Positions 1-8,252 of a stretch of 64,000 bases of DNA are shown here, piece after piece. Within the stretch, counting starts at the first letter, position 1; every line of letters begins with the position of its first letter. The notes beneath the pieces were generated by a model, which was not told where the DNA came from, made no database searches, and worked only from the letters and a program-made list of their open reading frames with translations. Position numbers and translations under genes: made by a program. This DNA is from Aminobacter carboxidus. GTDB taxonomy: Bacteria; Pseudomonadota; Alphaproteobacteria; Rhizobiales; Rhizobiaceae. The stretch spans positions 248,001-312,000 of the forward strand of contig NZ_JACZEP010000003.1 of the NCBI RefSeq assembly GCF_014863355.1, in the 5' to 3' direction.

Positions 1-492
1 GTCAGGACGTTCCAGAAGGACGCCGAGTTTCCGACCATGACGGCGCGTGAAAATGTCGTCTGCGGAGCGGTCTATTGCGGCGGATTGCGACGCGATGCCG
101 CCCAGGCCGCCGCCGATGACGCGCTCGACGCCGTCGGTTTCGACAAAAGGCGCCAGTCGCTGCCGGCGATGGACCTGTCGGTTTACGAGCGCAAGCAGCT
201 GATGATTGCGTCCGCCGTTGCGGGCAGCCCGGCGATGCTGTTGCTCGACGAGCCGGCCGCTGGCCTGACCAAGCCCGAGATCAAGGAGCTCGGCGATCTC
301 GTGCTCAGCATCCGCGACCGGGGCGTGACGATCGTTCTCATCGAACACGTCCTGACATTGCTGCTGAAGGTGTCGGAACGGCTGATGGTTCTCAACCAGG
401 GTGCCGTGCTGGCACATGGCGATCCGCACGAAGTGGTGCGCGATCAGCGCGTCGTCGAAGCCTATCTCGGCAAACGGGAGCTCGTCCTATGA
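1..492 (+). CDS. livG: Branched-chain amino acid type ABC transporter ATP-binding protein (LivG-like), 5'-truncated by window edge
   Basis: The frame is open from base 1, so the N-terminal part with Walker A lies outside the window. The visible 163 residues open with the Q-loop motif RTFQ typical of LivG, then a divergent signature (LSVYERKQL), a Walker B segment (MLLLDEPAAGL) and the switch histidine (VLIEH). The signature lacks the usual glycine pair; an RK-containing variant is, from memory, seen in some LivG-like ATPases. It would energise import together with the LivF, LivH and LivM homologues that follow, and its stop overlaps the livF start by 4 bases (ATGA). The symbol marks family, not substrate. 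Confidence 0.88.
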   Translation, partial: VRTFQKDAEFPTMTARENVVCGAVYCGGLRRDAAQAAADDALDAVGFDKRRQSLPAMDLSVYERKQLMIASAVAGSPAMLLLDEPAAGLTKPEIKELGDLVLSIRDRGVTIVLIEHVLTLLLKVSERLMVLNQGAVLAHGDPHEVVRDQRVVEAYLGKRELVL

Positions 493-1217
493 CGCCAGAT
501 CTTGCACTTGAGGTCTCAGGCGTCCGTGCCGGCTATGACAGCTACGACGTGCTGATGGGGGTATCGCTCAAGGTCGGCATCAACGAGCGCGTCGGACTGT
601 TTGGCCCCAACGGCCATGGCAAGACAACCCTGCTGAACGCGATATCAGGCGTCATCAAGCCGCGCGTTGGCAATGTCCGCTTCATGGGCGACGAGATTGC
701 TGGCAAGTCGCCGCAAGCCGTCGTCGATCGCGGCCTGATTCATGTTCCCCAGGCCAACCTGCTGTTCCCGCAGATGGAAGTCATGGAGACGCTTGAGCTC
801 GCCGCTTTCTGCAAGCGGGCCAAGCCGGAGAAGTCGGCCAATCTCGACAAGGTGCTGCAGCTGTTTCCGCGCCTGAAGGAGCGGCGACGCCAGCAATGCA
901 AAACCCTGTCCGGCGGCGAACGGCAGATGCTGTCCATCGGCGTTGGGCTGATGTGTGCGCCGAAGATGCTGATGCTCGACGAGCCGACGCTCGGCCTGTC
1001 GCCCAAGCTGAAGGACGAGCTTGCGGTGGCGATCGGTGAAATTTCGCAGACCGGCATTCCGCTCCTGCTCGTTGAGCAGGACATTTCATTCGTCCTGTCG
1101 CTCGCCGACCGGATGTATCTCGTCGACCATGGCGAGATCACCCGTGAGGTCAGCAAGGGCCAGGACGTCGACCACGAACAGATAATGCAAATGTATTTCG
1201 GCGAGGAGCACGCATGA
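489..1217 (+). CDS. livF: Branched-chain amino acid type ABC transporter ATP-binding protein (LivF-like)
   Basis: A 242-residue ABC ATPase, the usual LivF length. Walker A (GPNGHGKTT) lies at residues 39-47, the signature is LSGGERQM and Walker B is MLMLDEPTLGLS; the switch region reads LLVEQD, the Gln variant common in LivF. It is the second cytoplasmic ATPase of a heterodimeric importer. It is translationally coupled on both sides, overlapping livG and livH by 4 bases each, so the five genes to 4226 form one operon. The ornithine cyclodeaminase at the end of the operon hints at a basic amino acid or related substrate rather than leucine, but that is inference. Confidence 0.92.
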   Translation: MTPDLALEVSGVRAGYDSYDVLMGVSLKVGINERVGLFGPNGHGKTTLLNAISGVIKPRVGNVRFMGDEIAGKSPQAVVDRGLIHVPQANLLFPQMEVMETLELAAFCKRAKPEKSANLDKVLQLFPRLKERRRQQCKTLSGGERQMLSIGVGLMCAPKMLMLDEPTLGLSPKLKDELAVAIGEISQTGIPLLLVEQDISFVLSLADRMYLVDHGEITREVSKGQDVDHEQIMQMYFGEEHA

Positions 1218-2098
1218 TGAGCCTTGATGCTTTCAGCGCCCTGCTTGTCAGCGGGCTCGTGCTGGGTTCGATCTATGCGATGATGGCCAGCGGCCTGTCG
1301 CTGGTCTGGACAACGCTCGGCATTTTCAACTTCGCCCACGGCGTGTTCATGGCGCTCGGCGCTTATGTCGCCTGGACGGTTTCGGACGCCGCCGGCCTCA
1401 ACCTGTGGCTCGGCTTTGCCATCGCCATGTCGGTGGCCTTCATGGCCGGCCTTGGCATTCTCATCGAGCGCACCGTGGTGCGGCCCTTCTACGGCCAGCG
1501 TGACATGCTGCTGATCACTGTGATGACGACACTCGCGGTCATGATGTTCCTGGAAAAGGGCATCCAGATGCTGTGGGGACCGCGCCTCAAGCAGCTGCGC
1601 CCGATCGTCGAAGGCAAGGTTTCGCTTCTCGGCATCACGATCTCCGCCCAGGAAGCGTTCATCATCGTCATCGCACCGCTGGTGCTGGCGGCGCTGTGGG
1701 CATTCTTGCGCTGGACATCGACGGGCAGGGGCATCCGCGCCGTCGGTCAGAACCCCGATGCAGCCAAGCTGATCGGCATCAACGCCTCGGCGATGTTTGC
1801 CGTCACCTTCGCGCTATCTGCCGTGTTGGCCGGCTTCACAGGCATTCTGCTCGGCTCGCTCAGATTGCTGACGCCGGGGCTTGGCGCCGAGCCGCTGATC
1901 AAGGCCTTCATCATCGTCATCTTCGGCGGCATGGGCTCATTGGCTGGTACCATCGGTGCTGCCTACATCATCGGCCTTGTCGAAGCGTTCCTGATCACCA
2001 CGGTTGGCTTCTACTGGGCGCCTTCGGCACTGTTCATCATCCTCATCGCGGTGCTTCTGGTGCGGCCCGAGGGACTGTTCGGAAGGAGGGTCGCATGA
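1214..2098 (+). CDS. livH: Branched-chain amino acid type ABC transporter permease (LivH-like)
   Basis: A 294-residue, very hydrophobic membrane protein with the LivH opening pattern (GLVLGSIYAMMASGLSLVWT, then FNFAHG) and the C-terminal stretch VIFGGMGSLAGTIGAAYIIG seen in the family. Around eight or nine membrane segments can be picked out by eye. It forms half of the membrane channel with LivM. The start overlaps the livF stop (ATGA) and the stop overlaps the livM start by 4 bases, so translation is coupled through the operon. Confidence 0.92.
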   Translation: MMSLDAFSALLVSGLVLGSIYAMMASGLSLVWTTLGIFNFAHGVFMALGAYVAWTVSDAAGLNLWLGFAIAMSVAFMAGLGILIERTVVRPFYGQRDMLLITVMTTLAVMMFLEKGIQMLWGPRLKQLRPIVEGKVSLLGITISAQEAFIIVIAPLVLAALWAFLRWTSTGRGIRAVGQNPDAAKLIGINASAMFAVTFALSAVLAGFTGILLGSLRLLTPGLGAEPLIKAFIIVIFGGMGSLAGTIGAAYIIGLVEAFLITTVGFYWAPSALFIILIAVLLVRPEGLFGRRVA

Positions 2099-3126
2099 TC
2101 CGCTCGCTCTCTGGCAATCGCGCGTTCGTCCTCGGGGCGGCACTCGTCATTGCGGTGCTGATGCCTTTCGTCGTCCAGGACACCTATTGGCGGCACCTGT
2201 TCATCATCGCCTTCATCTACGCGATGGTAGCGTCGAACTGGGATCTCAGCCTTGGTTATGCCGGCATCTTCAATTTCGGCCATGTCGCCTTCTTCGGCGT
2301 CGGCGTCTATGCGGCAGCCCTGTCGACCAAGTTCCTCGGCGCCGATCCGTGGATCGCCATTTTTCTCGGCGGTGTTGCTGCTTCGCTCGCCGGCGCGCTT
2401 GTCGCGCTGCCGGTGATCAGGCTCAAGGGCATCTACGTCGTGCTGGTGACTTTCGCCTTCGGTCAGCTCGTCCTGCAACTGGTGCTGAGCCAGTCCGAGA
2501 TCACCGGTGGCACGCAAGGCATCGTTCGCATCCCGGCGCTTGAGGCCTTCGGCTACAACTTCCTGCGCGATTTCAAGTTCGGCTACTACTATGTGGCGCT
2601 CGGCCTGCTTGTCATCTCGACGATCTTCCTGCGTTTTGTCGTCAGGTCGGATTTCGGCATGTCGCTGCGTGCTCTGCGCGATAACGAGGAATATGCAGTC
2701 GCCCGCGGCATCCCGACCGGGCTGCAGCGCCTCAAGGTGCTGGTTGTCAGTGCCTTCTTCACTGGCGTCGCCGGCGGGTTCTTCGCCATCTACCTGCGTG
2801 TCGCCTCGCCTGAGATCTTCGGCTTTCCGGTCCAGTCGTTGGTCCTGTCGATGGTGCTCGTCGGTGGCACCGGTACGATCTACGGGCCGATTGCGGCGGC
2901 TGTTATCCTCACATTCGCCTCGGAGATGCTGGGCAGCATCGAAGGGCTCGACGAAGGCCGCGTCATGCTGATCGCCGTGGCGATGATCATTGTACTGCTG
3001 TTCTTTCCCAATGGACTGGCATCGATCTGGCGCAGGCGCGCGCAACGCGCAGCGCTCGCAGACAGTGCTGATAAGGCCGTCGCCGAAACCCGCCTGATCG
3101 AAAATTCCGCAGGAGCTTCGCGATGA
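2095..3126 (+). CDS. livM: Branched-chain amino acid type ABC transporter permease (LivM-like)
   Basis: A 343-residue permease; the frame is open further upstream, but the ATG at 2095 overlaps the livH stop and is preceded by GGAAGGAGGG, so it is the natural start. Family hallmarks include NLSLGYAG-like (NWDLSLGYAGIFNFGHVAFF), RLKGIYVVLVTFAFGQ and the cytoplasmic loop SLRALRDNEEYAVARGI. It pairs with LivH as the membrane channel. No periplasmic binding protein gene is visible; it presumably lies upstream of the window edge or elsewhere. Confidence 0.92.
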   Translation: MIRSLSGNRAFVLGAALVIAVLMPFVVQDTYWRHLFIIAFIYAMVASNWDLSLGYAGIFNFGHVAFFGVGVYAAALSTKFLGADPWIAIFLGGVAASLAGALVALPVIRLKGIYVVLVTFAFGQLVLQLVLSQSEITGGTQGIVRIPALEAFGYNFLRDFKFGYYYVALGLLVISTIFLRFVVRSDFGMSLRALRDNEEYAVARGIPTGLQRLKVLVVSAFFTGVAGGFFAIYLRVASPEIFGFPVQSLVLSMVLVGGTGTIYGPIAAAVILTFASEMLGSIEGLDEGRVMLIAVAMIIVLLFFPNGLASIWRRRAQRAALADSADKAVAETRLIENSAGASR

Positions 3127-4226
3127 TTTCATCCTCCGTTACCCGCCCGGCGCAACCTCCCAAGACGTCCGCGCCGGGCACGCTGGCCATCGTTCCCTTC
3201 GTCAGCGTCGACAACATGATGAGGCTGGTGCTGGCCATCGGCGTCGAACGCTTTCTGGTCGAGCTCGCCGGCTACATCGAGGAGGACTTCAAGCGCTGGC
3301 CACTGTTCGACAAGACGCCGCGTGTCGCCTCGCACAGCCTGGAGGGCGTCATCGAACTGATGCCGACCAGTGATGGCAGCCTCTACGGCTTCAAATATGT
3401 CAACGGCCACCCCAAGAACACGCGCGACGGGCGCCAGACGGTGACCGCATTTGGTGTGCTGTCCGATGTCGGCAGCGGCTATCCGATGCTGCTGAGCGAG
3501 ATGACGATCCTGACGGCGCTGCGCACGGCGGCAACCTCGGCCGTCGCGGCCAAGTATCTCGCTCCGCAGGATGCCTGCTGCATGGCGCTGATCGGCAATG
3601 GCGCGCAGTCCGAATTTCAGGCCCTGGCGTTCCGGGCGCTGCTCGGCACCGACAAGTTGCGCCTCTACGACATCGATCTCGCGGCTTCACAGCGTTGCGC
3701 TGCCAATCTTGCCGGGCTGGGGTTTGACATCACCATCTGCGGCTCGGTGCAGGAGGCGGTGGAAGGCGCGCAGATCATCACGACCGTCACCGCCGACAAG
3801 CAATACGCGACGATCCTCACTGACAACATGGTCGGCAGCGGCGTCCACATCAACGCCGTTGGCGGCGATTGTCCTGGCAAGACCGAGTTGCACAGGGACA
3901 TCCTGCTGCGGTCGGGCATCTTCGTCGAATACACCCCGCAGACGCGGATCGAAGGCGAGATCCAGCAGCTCGATGCCGACCATCCGGTGACGGAGCTATG
4001 GCAGGTGATCGCGGATCAGGCTCCTGGCCGCACCAGCGCGCAGCAGATCACCCTGTTCGACTCGGTCGGCTTTGCTACCGAGGACTTTTCGGCGTTGCGT
4101 TACATCAGAGACCAGCTTGCCGCCACCGGGCTCTATTCAGAGCTCGATCTCATCGCCGATCCTGACGAACCGCGTGACCTGTTCGGCATGCTGCTGCGCA
4201 TGCAAGGCAACATCGCCGCGCACTGA
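3123..4226 (+). CDS. ocd: Ornithine cyclodeaminase family protein
   Basis: A 367-residue member of the ornithine cyclodeaminase/mu-crystallin family, which uses bound NAD to convert L-ornithine to L-proline and ammonia. The nucleotide-binding loop (LIGNGAQSEF) lies near residue 157, and the segments SLYGFKYVNGHPKN, GYPMLLSEMTILTALRTAA, GGDCPGKTEL and DSVGFATEDFSALRY are those I associate with true ornithine cyclodeaminases of rhizobia and Agrobacterium. It starts 4 bases inside livM, so it is the last gene of the transporter operon, which suggests that the importer brings in ornithine or a compound broken down to it. A related activity (lysine cyclodeaminase or an imine reductase) cannot be excluded. 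Confidence 0.88.
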   Translation: MISSSVTRPAQPPKTSAPGTLAIVPFVSVDNMMRLVLAIGVERFLVELAGYIEEDFKRWPLFDKTPRVASHSLEGVIELMPTSDGSLYGFKYVNGHPKNTRDGRQTVTAFGVLSDVGSGYPMLLSEMTILTALRTAATSAVAAKYLAPQDACCMALIGNGAQSEFQALAFRALLGTDKLRLYDIDLAASQRCAANLAGLGFDITICGSVQEAVEGAQIITTVTADKQYATILTDNMVGSGVHINAVGGDCPGKTELHRDILLRSGIFVEYTPQTRIEGEIQQLDADHPVTELWQVIADQAPGRTSAQQITLFDSVGFATEDFSALRYIRDQLAATGLYSELDLIADPDEPRDLFGMLLRMQGNIAAH

Positions 4227-4237
4227 TCGCGGCGATG
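4211..4237 (+). terminator. Inverted repeat spanning the ocd stop codon, candidate terminator
   Basis: Perfect 10-bp arms, CATCGCCGCG at 4211-4220 and CGCGGCGATG at 4228-4237, enclose a 7-base loop that holds the TGA stop of ocd. No T-run follows, so intrinsic termination is uncertain; it may instead protect the 3' end. It sits between ocd and the convergent VOC gene. Confidence 0.35.
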
Positions 4238-4253
4238 ACCCGGTTGGGTCTGC

Positions 4254-4667
4254 CTACACGGCGAAGACGCTGTCGAAATCCTTGAAGCCCTTGACCTCAA
4301 TCGGATTGCCGGAGGGGTCGAAGAAAAACATCGTGCGCTGTTCGCCGGGTTCGCCTTCGAAACGGATGACAGGCGGAATGTCGAACGCAATGCCGCCCTG
4401 TTTCAGCCGATCGGCGAGCGCGAACCAGTCGTCGAGCGGAAGCACGATGCCGAAATGCGGCATCATCACGAGGTGAGTGCCGACCTTGCCGGTGCGGGTG
4501 ACCTCGAACGGCTTGCCGAGATGCAGCGACAGCTGATGGCCGAAGAAGTCGAAATCCACCCAGCTGTCGGTCGAGCGCCCTTCGACACAGCCTAGCACGC
4601 CGCCATAGAAGCCACGCGCCGCGTCGAGGTCGGTGACGTGGATGGCGAGATGGAACAGTGATTTCAT
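4254..4667 (-). CDS. VOC (glyoxalase/dioxygenase superfamily) protein
   Basis: A 137-residue single-domain protein with the paired beta-alpha-beta modules of the VOC fold: it opens with FHLAIHVTDLDAARGFYGGVLG and ends with FFDPSGNPIEVKGFKDF. His in the first strand (HLAIHV), His in THLVMM and Glu in IEVKGF are plausible metal ligands. The frame is open to 4697, but the ATG at 4667 has AGGA about 10 bases upstream and starts exactly at the conserved first strand. It stands alone between two plus-strand genes. Substrate unknown. Confidence 0.75.
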   Translation of the reverse strand: MKSLFHLAIHVTDLDAARGFYGGVLGCVEGRSTDSWVDFDFFGHQLSLHLGKPFEVTRTGKVGTHLVMMPHFGIVLPLDDWFALADRLKQGGIAFDIPPVIRFEGEPGEQRTMFFFDPSGNPIEVKGFKDFDSVFAV

Positions 4668-4758
4668 TGCGGGTCGTTCCTGCTGTTTGACCGACATCTA
4701 GAACGTCGGATAGGAAAGGAAAACTACGGAATTCTGTTTCTCAGCCTAAGGAAATCCA

Positions 4759-5628
4759 TTGGACATCCGGTTTCTGCAAAGCCTGGTGGCAGTGGTCGAG
4801 ACGGGCTCGATCGTTGCCGCTGCGCGGCGGGAGAGGCTGACGCCGGCGGCTGTCAGCCAGCGCATTCAGGCGCTGGAGCGAACCCTCGGCTGCCCGCTTC
4901 TCGTACGTGGCGCCCATACCGCGCGGCCGACGGAGGCCTGCCTTTCGCTGCTGCCGCGGGCCCGGGCCCTGGTTCGCGACGCCTCGCTGCTCGTCGATGA
5001 CCTCGACGCCACCGGCCTGTCCGGAGATCTCAGGGTGGGTGCGATCTCAACCGTCCTGACCGGCCTGGTGCCGGTGGTGCTGGGCAGGCTTACAGAGCGC
5101 GCGCCATCGTTGAAACTGCGGCTGACGCCCGGAACGTCCGAACATCTCTACGATCAGAAGCTTGCCGGCCAACTCGACGTCGCCGTTCTCGTTGAACCGC
5201 CCTTCGCGCTTCCGAAACTGCTCGCCGCCACCTGCATATCGCGCGAGCCCCTGGTGTATCTGACGCGCGATGACATTGCGCCGGCTGATATCATCGACCA
5301 CGCGCGGAACACGCCGTTCATCCGCTACGACCCATCGTCCTGGGGCGGTAGGATCGTTGCCGGCTACATGGACAAGGCCGGGCTGTACCCTGACGTACGT
5401 TGCGACATGGATGCGCTGGAAACGATCGCGATCCTGGTGGCAAAGGGCATCGGCAGTTCGCTGGTGCCCCGTTGGCCAGGGCTTGTCGCCAATGGGTTCA
5501 ACATCGTCCCGGTACCGCAGGCTCATGCTCACGAACGCTCGCTGTCGTTTCTGTCGTCGAGCGTTCCGCAAAAGCCCAACGCCATCAGGCTCTTGCACGA
5601 CCTGTTTGTCGAGGCTGCGAACGCCTGA
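4759..5628 (+). CDS. LysR family transcriptional regulator
   Basis: A 289-residue LysR regulator. The first 60 residues form the winged helix-turn-helix (FLQSLVAVVETGSIVAAARR, then LTPAAVSQRIQALERTLG), followed by a type 2 periplasmic-binding-like effector domain. The start is TTG at 4759, preceded by a good Shine-Dalgarno sequence (AAGGAAA). It lies beyond the minus-strand VOC gene, from which it is divergent, and converges on the minus-strand operon with only two bases between the stop codons. Divergence makes the VOC gene its likeliest target; the target is not certain. Confidence 0.88.
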   Translation: MDIRFLQSLVAVVETGSIVAAARRERLTPAAVSQRIQALERTLGCPLLVRGAHTARPTEACLSLLPRARALVRDASLLVDDLDATGLSGDLRVGAISTVLTGLVPVVLGRLTERAPSLKLRLTPGTSEHLYDQKLAGQLDVAVLVEPPFALPKLLAATCISREPLVYLTRDDIAPADIIDHARNTPFIRYDPSSWGGRIVAGYMDKAGLYPDVRCDMDALETIAILVAKGIGSSLVPRWPGLVANGFNIVPVPQAHAHERSLSFLSSSVPQKPNAIRLLHDLFVEAANA

Positions 5629-5630
5629 GC

Positions 5631-6842
5631 CTAGACGTTGCTTCGCCCGATCGCGGCGCCGATCCAGTCCAGCCGTGCCGCCGGGATCAGGCCGTAATTG
5701 TAGAAATTGATGCCGTCGACTTCGGCCGCAAGCGCCGGCGCTACCTTGGCGGCGAGCACATCCGGCCCCGACATTTCGGGGTAGTAGAGCCGGTAGCAGG
5801 TGCCGAGAAATTTGTCGGGACCGAGCGCCCGGCGTCCGGTTGCGAGGAGCTCTGGCACTTGGTCGGCCTCCATGCCGTAGGCCGACAGGATGACACCGTC
5901 ACAGGCCTTGCCGATCGAGGCGAGGTCAGAGCCGCCGAGCCAGCCTTCCTTGAGGTCGATGACGACGACGTGGGTGGCTGGATGGGCAACTTCTCGCAGT
6001 TCGGCGACAAGGCTGGTCACCGGTTCGAAGCGCCAGGCGAAATAGGCATGCAGCTGCGGCCAGGGCGCGAAGGTATCAAGACCCCGCGCCGGGAAATCCG
6101 GAAAGCGCGGTGAGGGTGTAGCGCGCTCGCAAGCCTCGTTGATCCATTCGCAAACCAGCCGGCGCGCCGCCTCGCCATCGACGCCGGCCTTTGCTGCACC
6201 CGCGAGGCAGGACGGGCAAAAGCAGAGCGAGAGCAGGAAATCGTCCTCCGCCATCAGTCCGACACCGTCCTTCTCATGATGGTATTCGTGGGCGAAACCC
6301 ATGAAGGTCGGCGTTTCGAGCTCGATCATATCAGGCCGATAGCGATGGCTGATGTCTGCGATCAACGCTCTGACATAGGCGCGGGCATCGGCATTGGACG
6401 GACACAGGCTGTAATAGTTCGGATCGCCGAAGGCATTCCGGGTGACGGCGCGGGGATGCAACATGCCGAGCCGGGTGTTGTGCAGGCAGACAGTCCAGCA
6501 CGACACTTTCCGGCCGCTGCCGTCACGCCGCCGGATCAGTTCGGCAAGCACGTCCCCGCCCTCTGAGATGACATCGGCAACCTTTGGCTGGATGGCGAGC
6601 CCGTCCCAGCGCTTGGGCGTCGGCTGGAAATAGATGGTGCCGTCTTCGGGAAAATAGGCCTTGCGGCGTGGGCTGCGCGGCTGCAGGAAACGGCCGGCGT
6701 GATAGGACGTCGCCAGGCTGATCGTGTTCATGCCGGCGCGCTCGGCGAGTTCGCGTGCGACCGTGTCGTGGCCGATATCCTGGATGTCCCAGGGGTAGGT
6801 CCACATCGAAAGCTGCATGGGGTTCCTCGCGGGTTGCGTCAT
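5631..6842 (-). CDS. Protein of unknown function, TIM-barrel / glycoside-hydrolase-like
   Basis: A 403-residue protein I do not recognise by name. It starts at an ATG overlapping the upstream deacylase stop (ATGA), so it is the last gene of a four-gene operon; an internal start, MQLSMWTYPW, is possible. Features are a beta-strand-rich opening (LSMWTYPWDI), a histidine motif (SLATSYHAGRFL), the segment YSLCPSNADARAYVRALIAD that resembles the Pro-rich strand of glycoside-hydrolase-like TIM barrels, an acidic strand (DMIELETPTFMG) and a cysteine pair CFCPSC. No signal peptide is visible, so it should act in the cytoplasm on the product of its neighbours. A sugar-modifying or isomerase-like role is a guess. 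Confidence 0.6.
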   Translation of the reverse strand: MTQPARNPMQLSMWTYPWDIQDIGHDTVARELAERAGMNTISLATSYHAGRFLQPRSPRRKAYFPEDGTIYFQPTPKRWDGLAIQPKVADVISEGGDVLAELIRRRDGSGRKVSCWTVCLHNTRLGMLHPRAVTRNAFGDPNYYSLCPSNADARAYVRALIADISHRYRPDMIELETPTFMGFAHEYHHEKDGVGLMAEDDFLLSLCFCPSCLAGAAKAGVDGEAARRLVCEWINEACERATPSPRFPDFPARGLDTFAPWPQLHAYFAWRFEPVTSLVAELREVAHPATHVVVIDLKEGWLGGSDLASIGKACDGVILSAYGMEADQVPELLATGRRALGPDKFLGTCYRLYYPEMSGPDVLAAKVAPALAAEVDGINFYNYGLIPAARLDWIGAAIGRSNV

Positions 6843-7852
6843 GCCTGCACCGGCTCGGCGACCTGCAACAAGCAGTCGCCGGCTTCGCACATGGTGTGCA
6901 GCCGACGCGAGATGACGATGCCGGCCTCGGCAAAATGCAGCGCCTCTTCCGGCAAATCCAGGCGTTCCAGATCGTGATACCAACCGGCCAGCTGTCCCGC
7001 CGTGACGCGGTCGCCGAGCCTCGTTGCCGGCTCGAACCAGCCGCGGCGGGTAGCGTAGATACCCTGGCTGTGGCGCGACAACGACAGCAATCGCGTTTCG
7101 TCGACTGGCCCGGAGGGCGATGCCAGCACAGGCTCGCCGGTCACGTCGGCCGCAATGAGAAGGTTGTCGATGGCACGCGCGGTAATGGCCATGGAATCGA
7201 TGGTCGCCGTGCCGCCGCCGCCGAATTCGCCTGAAATGCCGATGGCACCGGCACGTCGCGCAGCGCCCATCGAAGTGGGAGACGCCGCACCATTGTCGGC
7301 GATGAAACCGTAGGGCATGCCGAGCGCCTGCATCAGCGCCACGGCGCGCTGGTGACGTGCAGGGTGGTCGGCGTTGCGTTCGACAAGTGCCGTCGGCAGG
7401 TGCTCCATCGAGGTGCCGCCCGAATGCAGGTCGAAGACGATGTCGTGGCGCGGGAACAGCTCTTTCTCGAGGAAATGCGCCAGCCGGCCGGTCGGTGTAC
7501 CCGCCAGGTCGCCGGGAAAGGCGCGGTTGAGGTTGCCGCCGTCGAGTGGCGAGCAGCGTTTGGCCGCCATCACTGCCGGTGTATTGGCCATCGGCAGGAT
7601 AGTGATGCGCCCCTTGATACGAGCCGCATCGAGCTTGCGGATCAGCCGCGCCAGCGACAGCTCGCCTTCATATTCGTCACCATGATTGCCGGCCATCAGC
7701 AGGACCGAAGGCCCCTCGCCATTGCGGACCTGGCAGATTGGCACCTTGACCTGGAAATAGGGTGAGCGGTCGATCGAGAACGGAATGCTCAGATGCGCGA
7801 GCGTCTTGCCGTCGCGGTCGAAATCGAGGCTGTGGACGAGGCCGGAATGCAT
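6839..7852 (-). CDS. Succinylglutamate desuccinylase/aspartoacylase family zinc deacylase
   Basis: A 337-residue M14-type zinc amidohydrolase. The metal site is visible as GNHGDEYEGE (His and Glu ligands) and FDLHSGG (second His), and NLNRAFPG is the usual substrate loop; the C-terminal beta domain follows. Family members remove acyl groups from N-acyl amino acids (N-acetyl-diaminobutyrate in DoeB, N-acetylaspartate in AspA, N-succinylglutamate in AstE). Its partners here, a D-amino-acid-lyase-like PLP enzyme and RidA, suggest that it frees an amino acid from an N-acyl conjugate. It overlaps the downstream gene by 4 bases and follows RidA by 11 bases. Confidence 0.85.
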   Translation of the reverse strand: MHSGLVHSLDFDRDGKTLAHLSIPFSIDRSPYFQVKVPICQVRNGEGPSVLLMAGNHGDEYEGELSLARLIRKLDAARIKGRITILPMANTPAVMAAKRCSPLDGGNLNRAFPGDLAGTPTGRLAHFLEKELFPRHDIVFDLHSGGTSMEHLPTALVERNADHPARHQRAVALMQALGMPYGFIADNGAASPTSMGAARRAGAIGISGEFGGGGTATIDSMAITARAIDNLLIAADVTGEPVLASPSGPVDETRLLSLSRHSQGIYATRRGWFEPATRLGDRVTAGQLAGWYHDLERLDLPEEALHFAEAGIVISRRLHTMCEAGDCLLQVAEPVQA

Positions 7853-7863
7853 GGACGATCCTC

Positions 7864-8208
7864 TCAGACGGCAGCGACGGCGGTGATCTCGATCCTGAGA
7901 TCCGGATCGGCGAGGCGTGCTTCGACGCAGGCACGGGCAGGCAGGCGGTCAGGATCGACCCAGGCGTCGTAGATACTGTTCATCGCCTCGAAATCGCCGA
8001 TCTGCGGTAGGAATACATTGACGGCAACAAGCTTGGACTTGCTGGTGCCGGCTTCGGCCAGCAACTGGTCGATCTTTGCCAGCACGTCCCTCGTCTGGCT
8101 CTCGATGCCAGCCTTGCGGTCGTTTGCGACCTGTCCGGCAATATGGACCATGCCGCCATAAGCGACAGCCTGCGACATGCGCGACCCCGACTGGAAGTAT
8201 TGTATCAT
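7864..8208 (-). CDS. RidA/YjgF family enamine/imine deaminase
   Basis: A 114-residue RidA-fold protein. The frame extends to 8334, but the ATG at 8208 has AAAGGA about 10 bases upstream and gives the normal RidA length. Conserved features are VHIAGQVANDRKAGIESQTRDVLAKIDQ-like strands and the C-terminal ARACVEARLADPDLRIEI, in which the Arg (PARACVEA) matches the catalytic arginine region. RidA proteins hydrolyse reactive 2-aminoacrylate-type enamines. Its place just after a PLP D-threonine-aldolase/D-serine-dehydratase-like enzyme fits clearing of the enamine that enzyme would release. Confidence 0.88.
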   Translation of the reverse strand: MIQYFQSGSRMSQAVAYGGMVHIAGQVANDRKAGIESQTRDVLAKIDQLLAEAGTSKSKLVAVNVFLPQIGDFEAMNSIYDAWVDPDRLPARACVEARLADPDLRIEITAVAAV

Positions 8209-8252
8209 TTCAGGTCCTTTCAGGTTTTCTCGGTTCGGCGTGTCGGGGGCGG

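Noticed and set aside
1573-2094. Extended N-terminus for the LivM-like permease
   Set aside because: The extension is out of frame with LivH and has no membrane helices; the ATG at 2095 has a good ribosome binding site.
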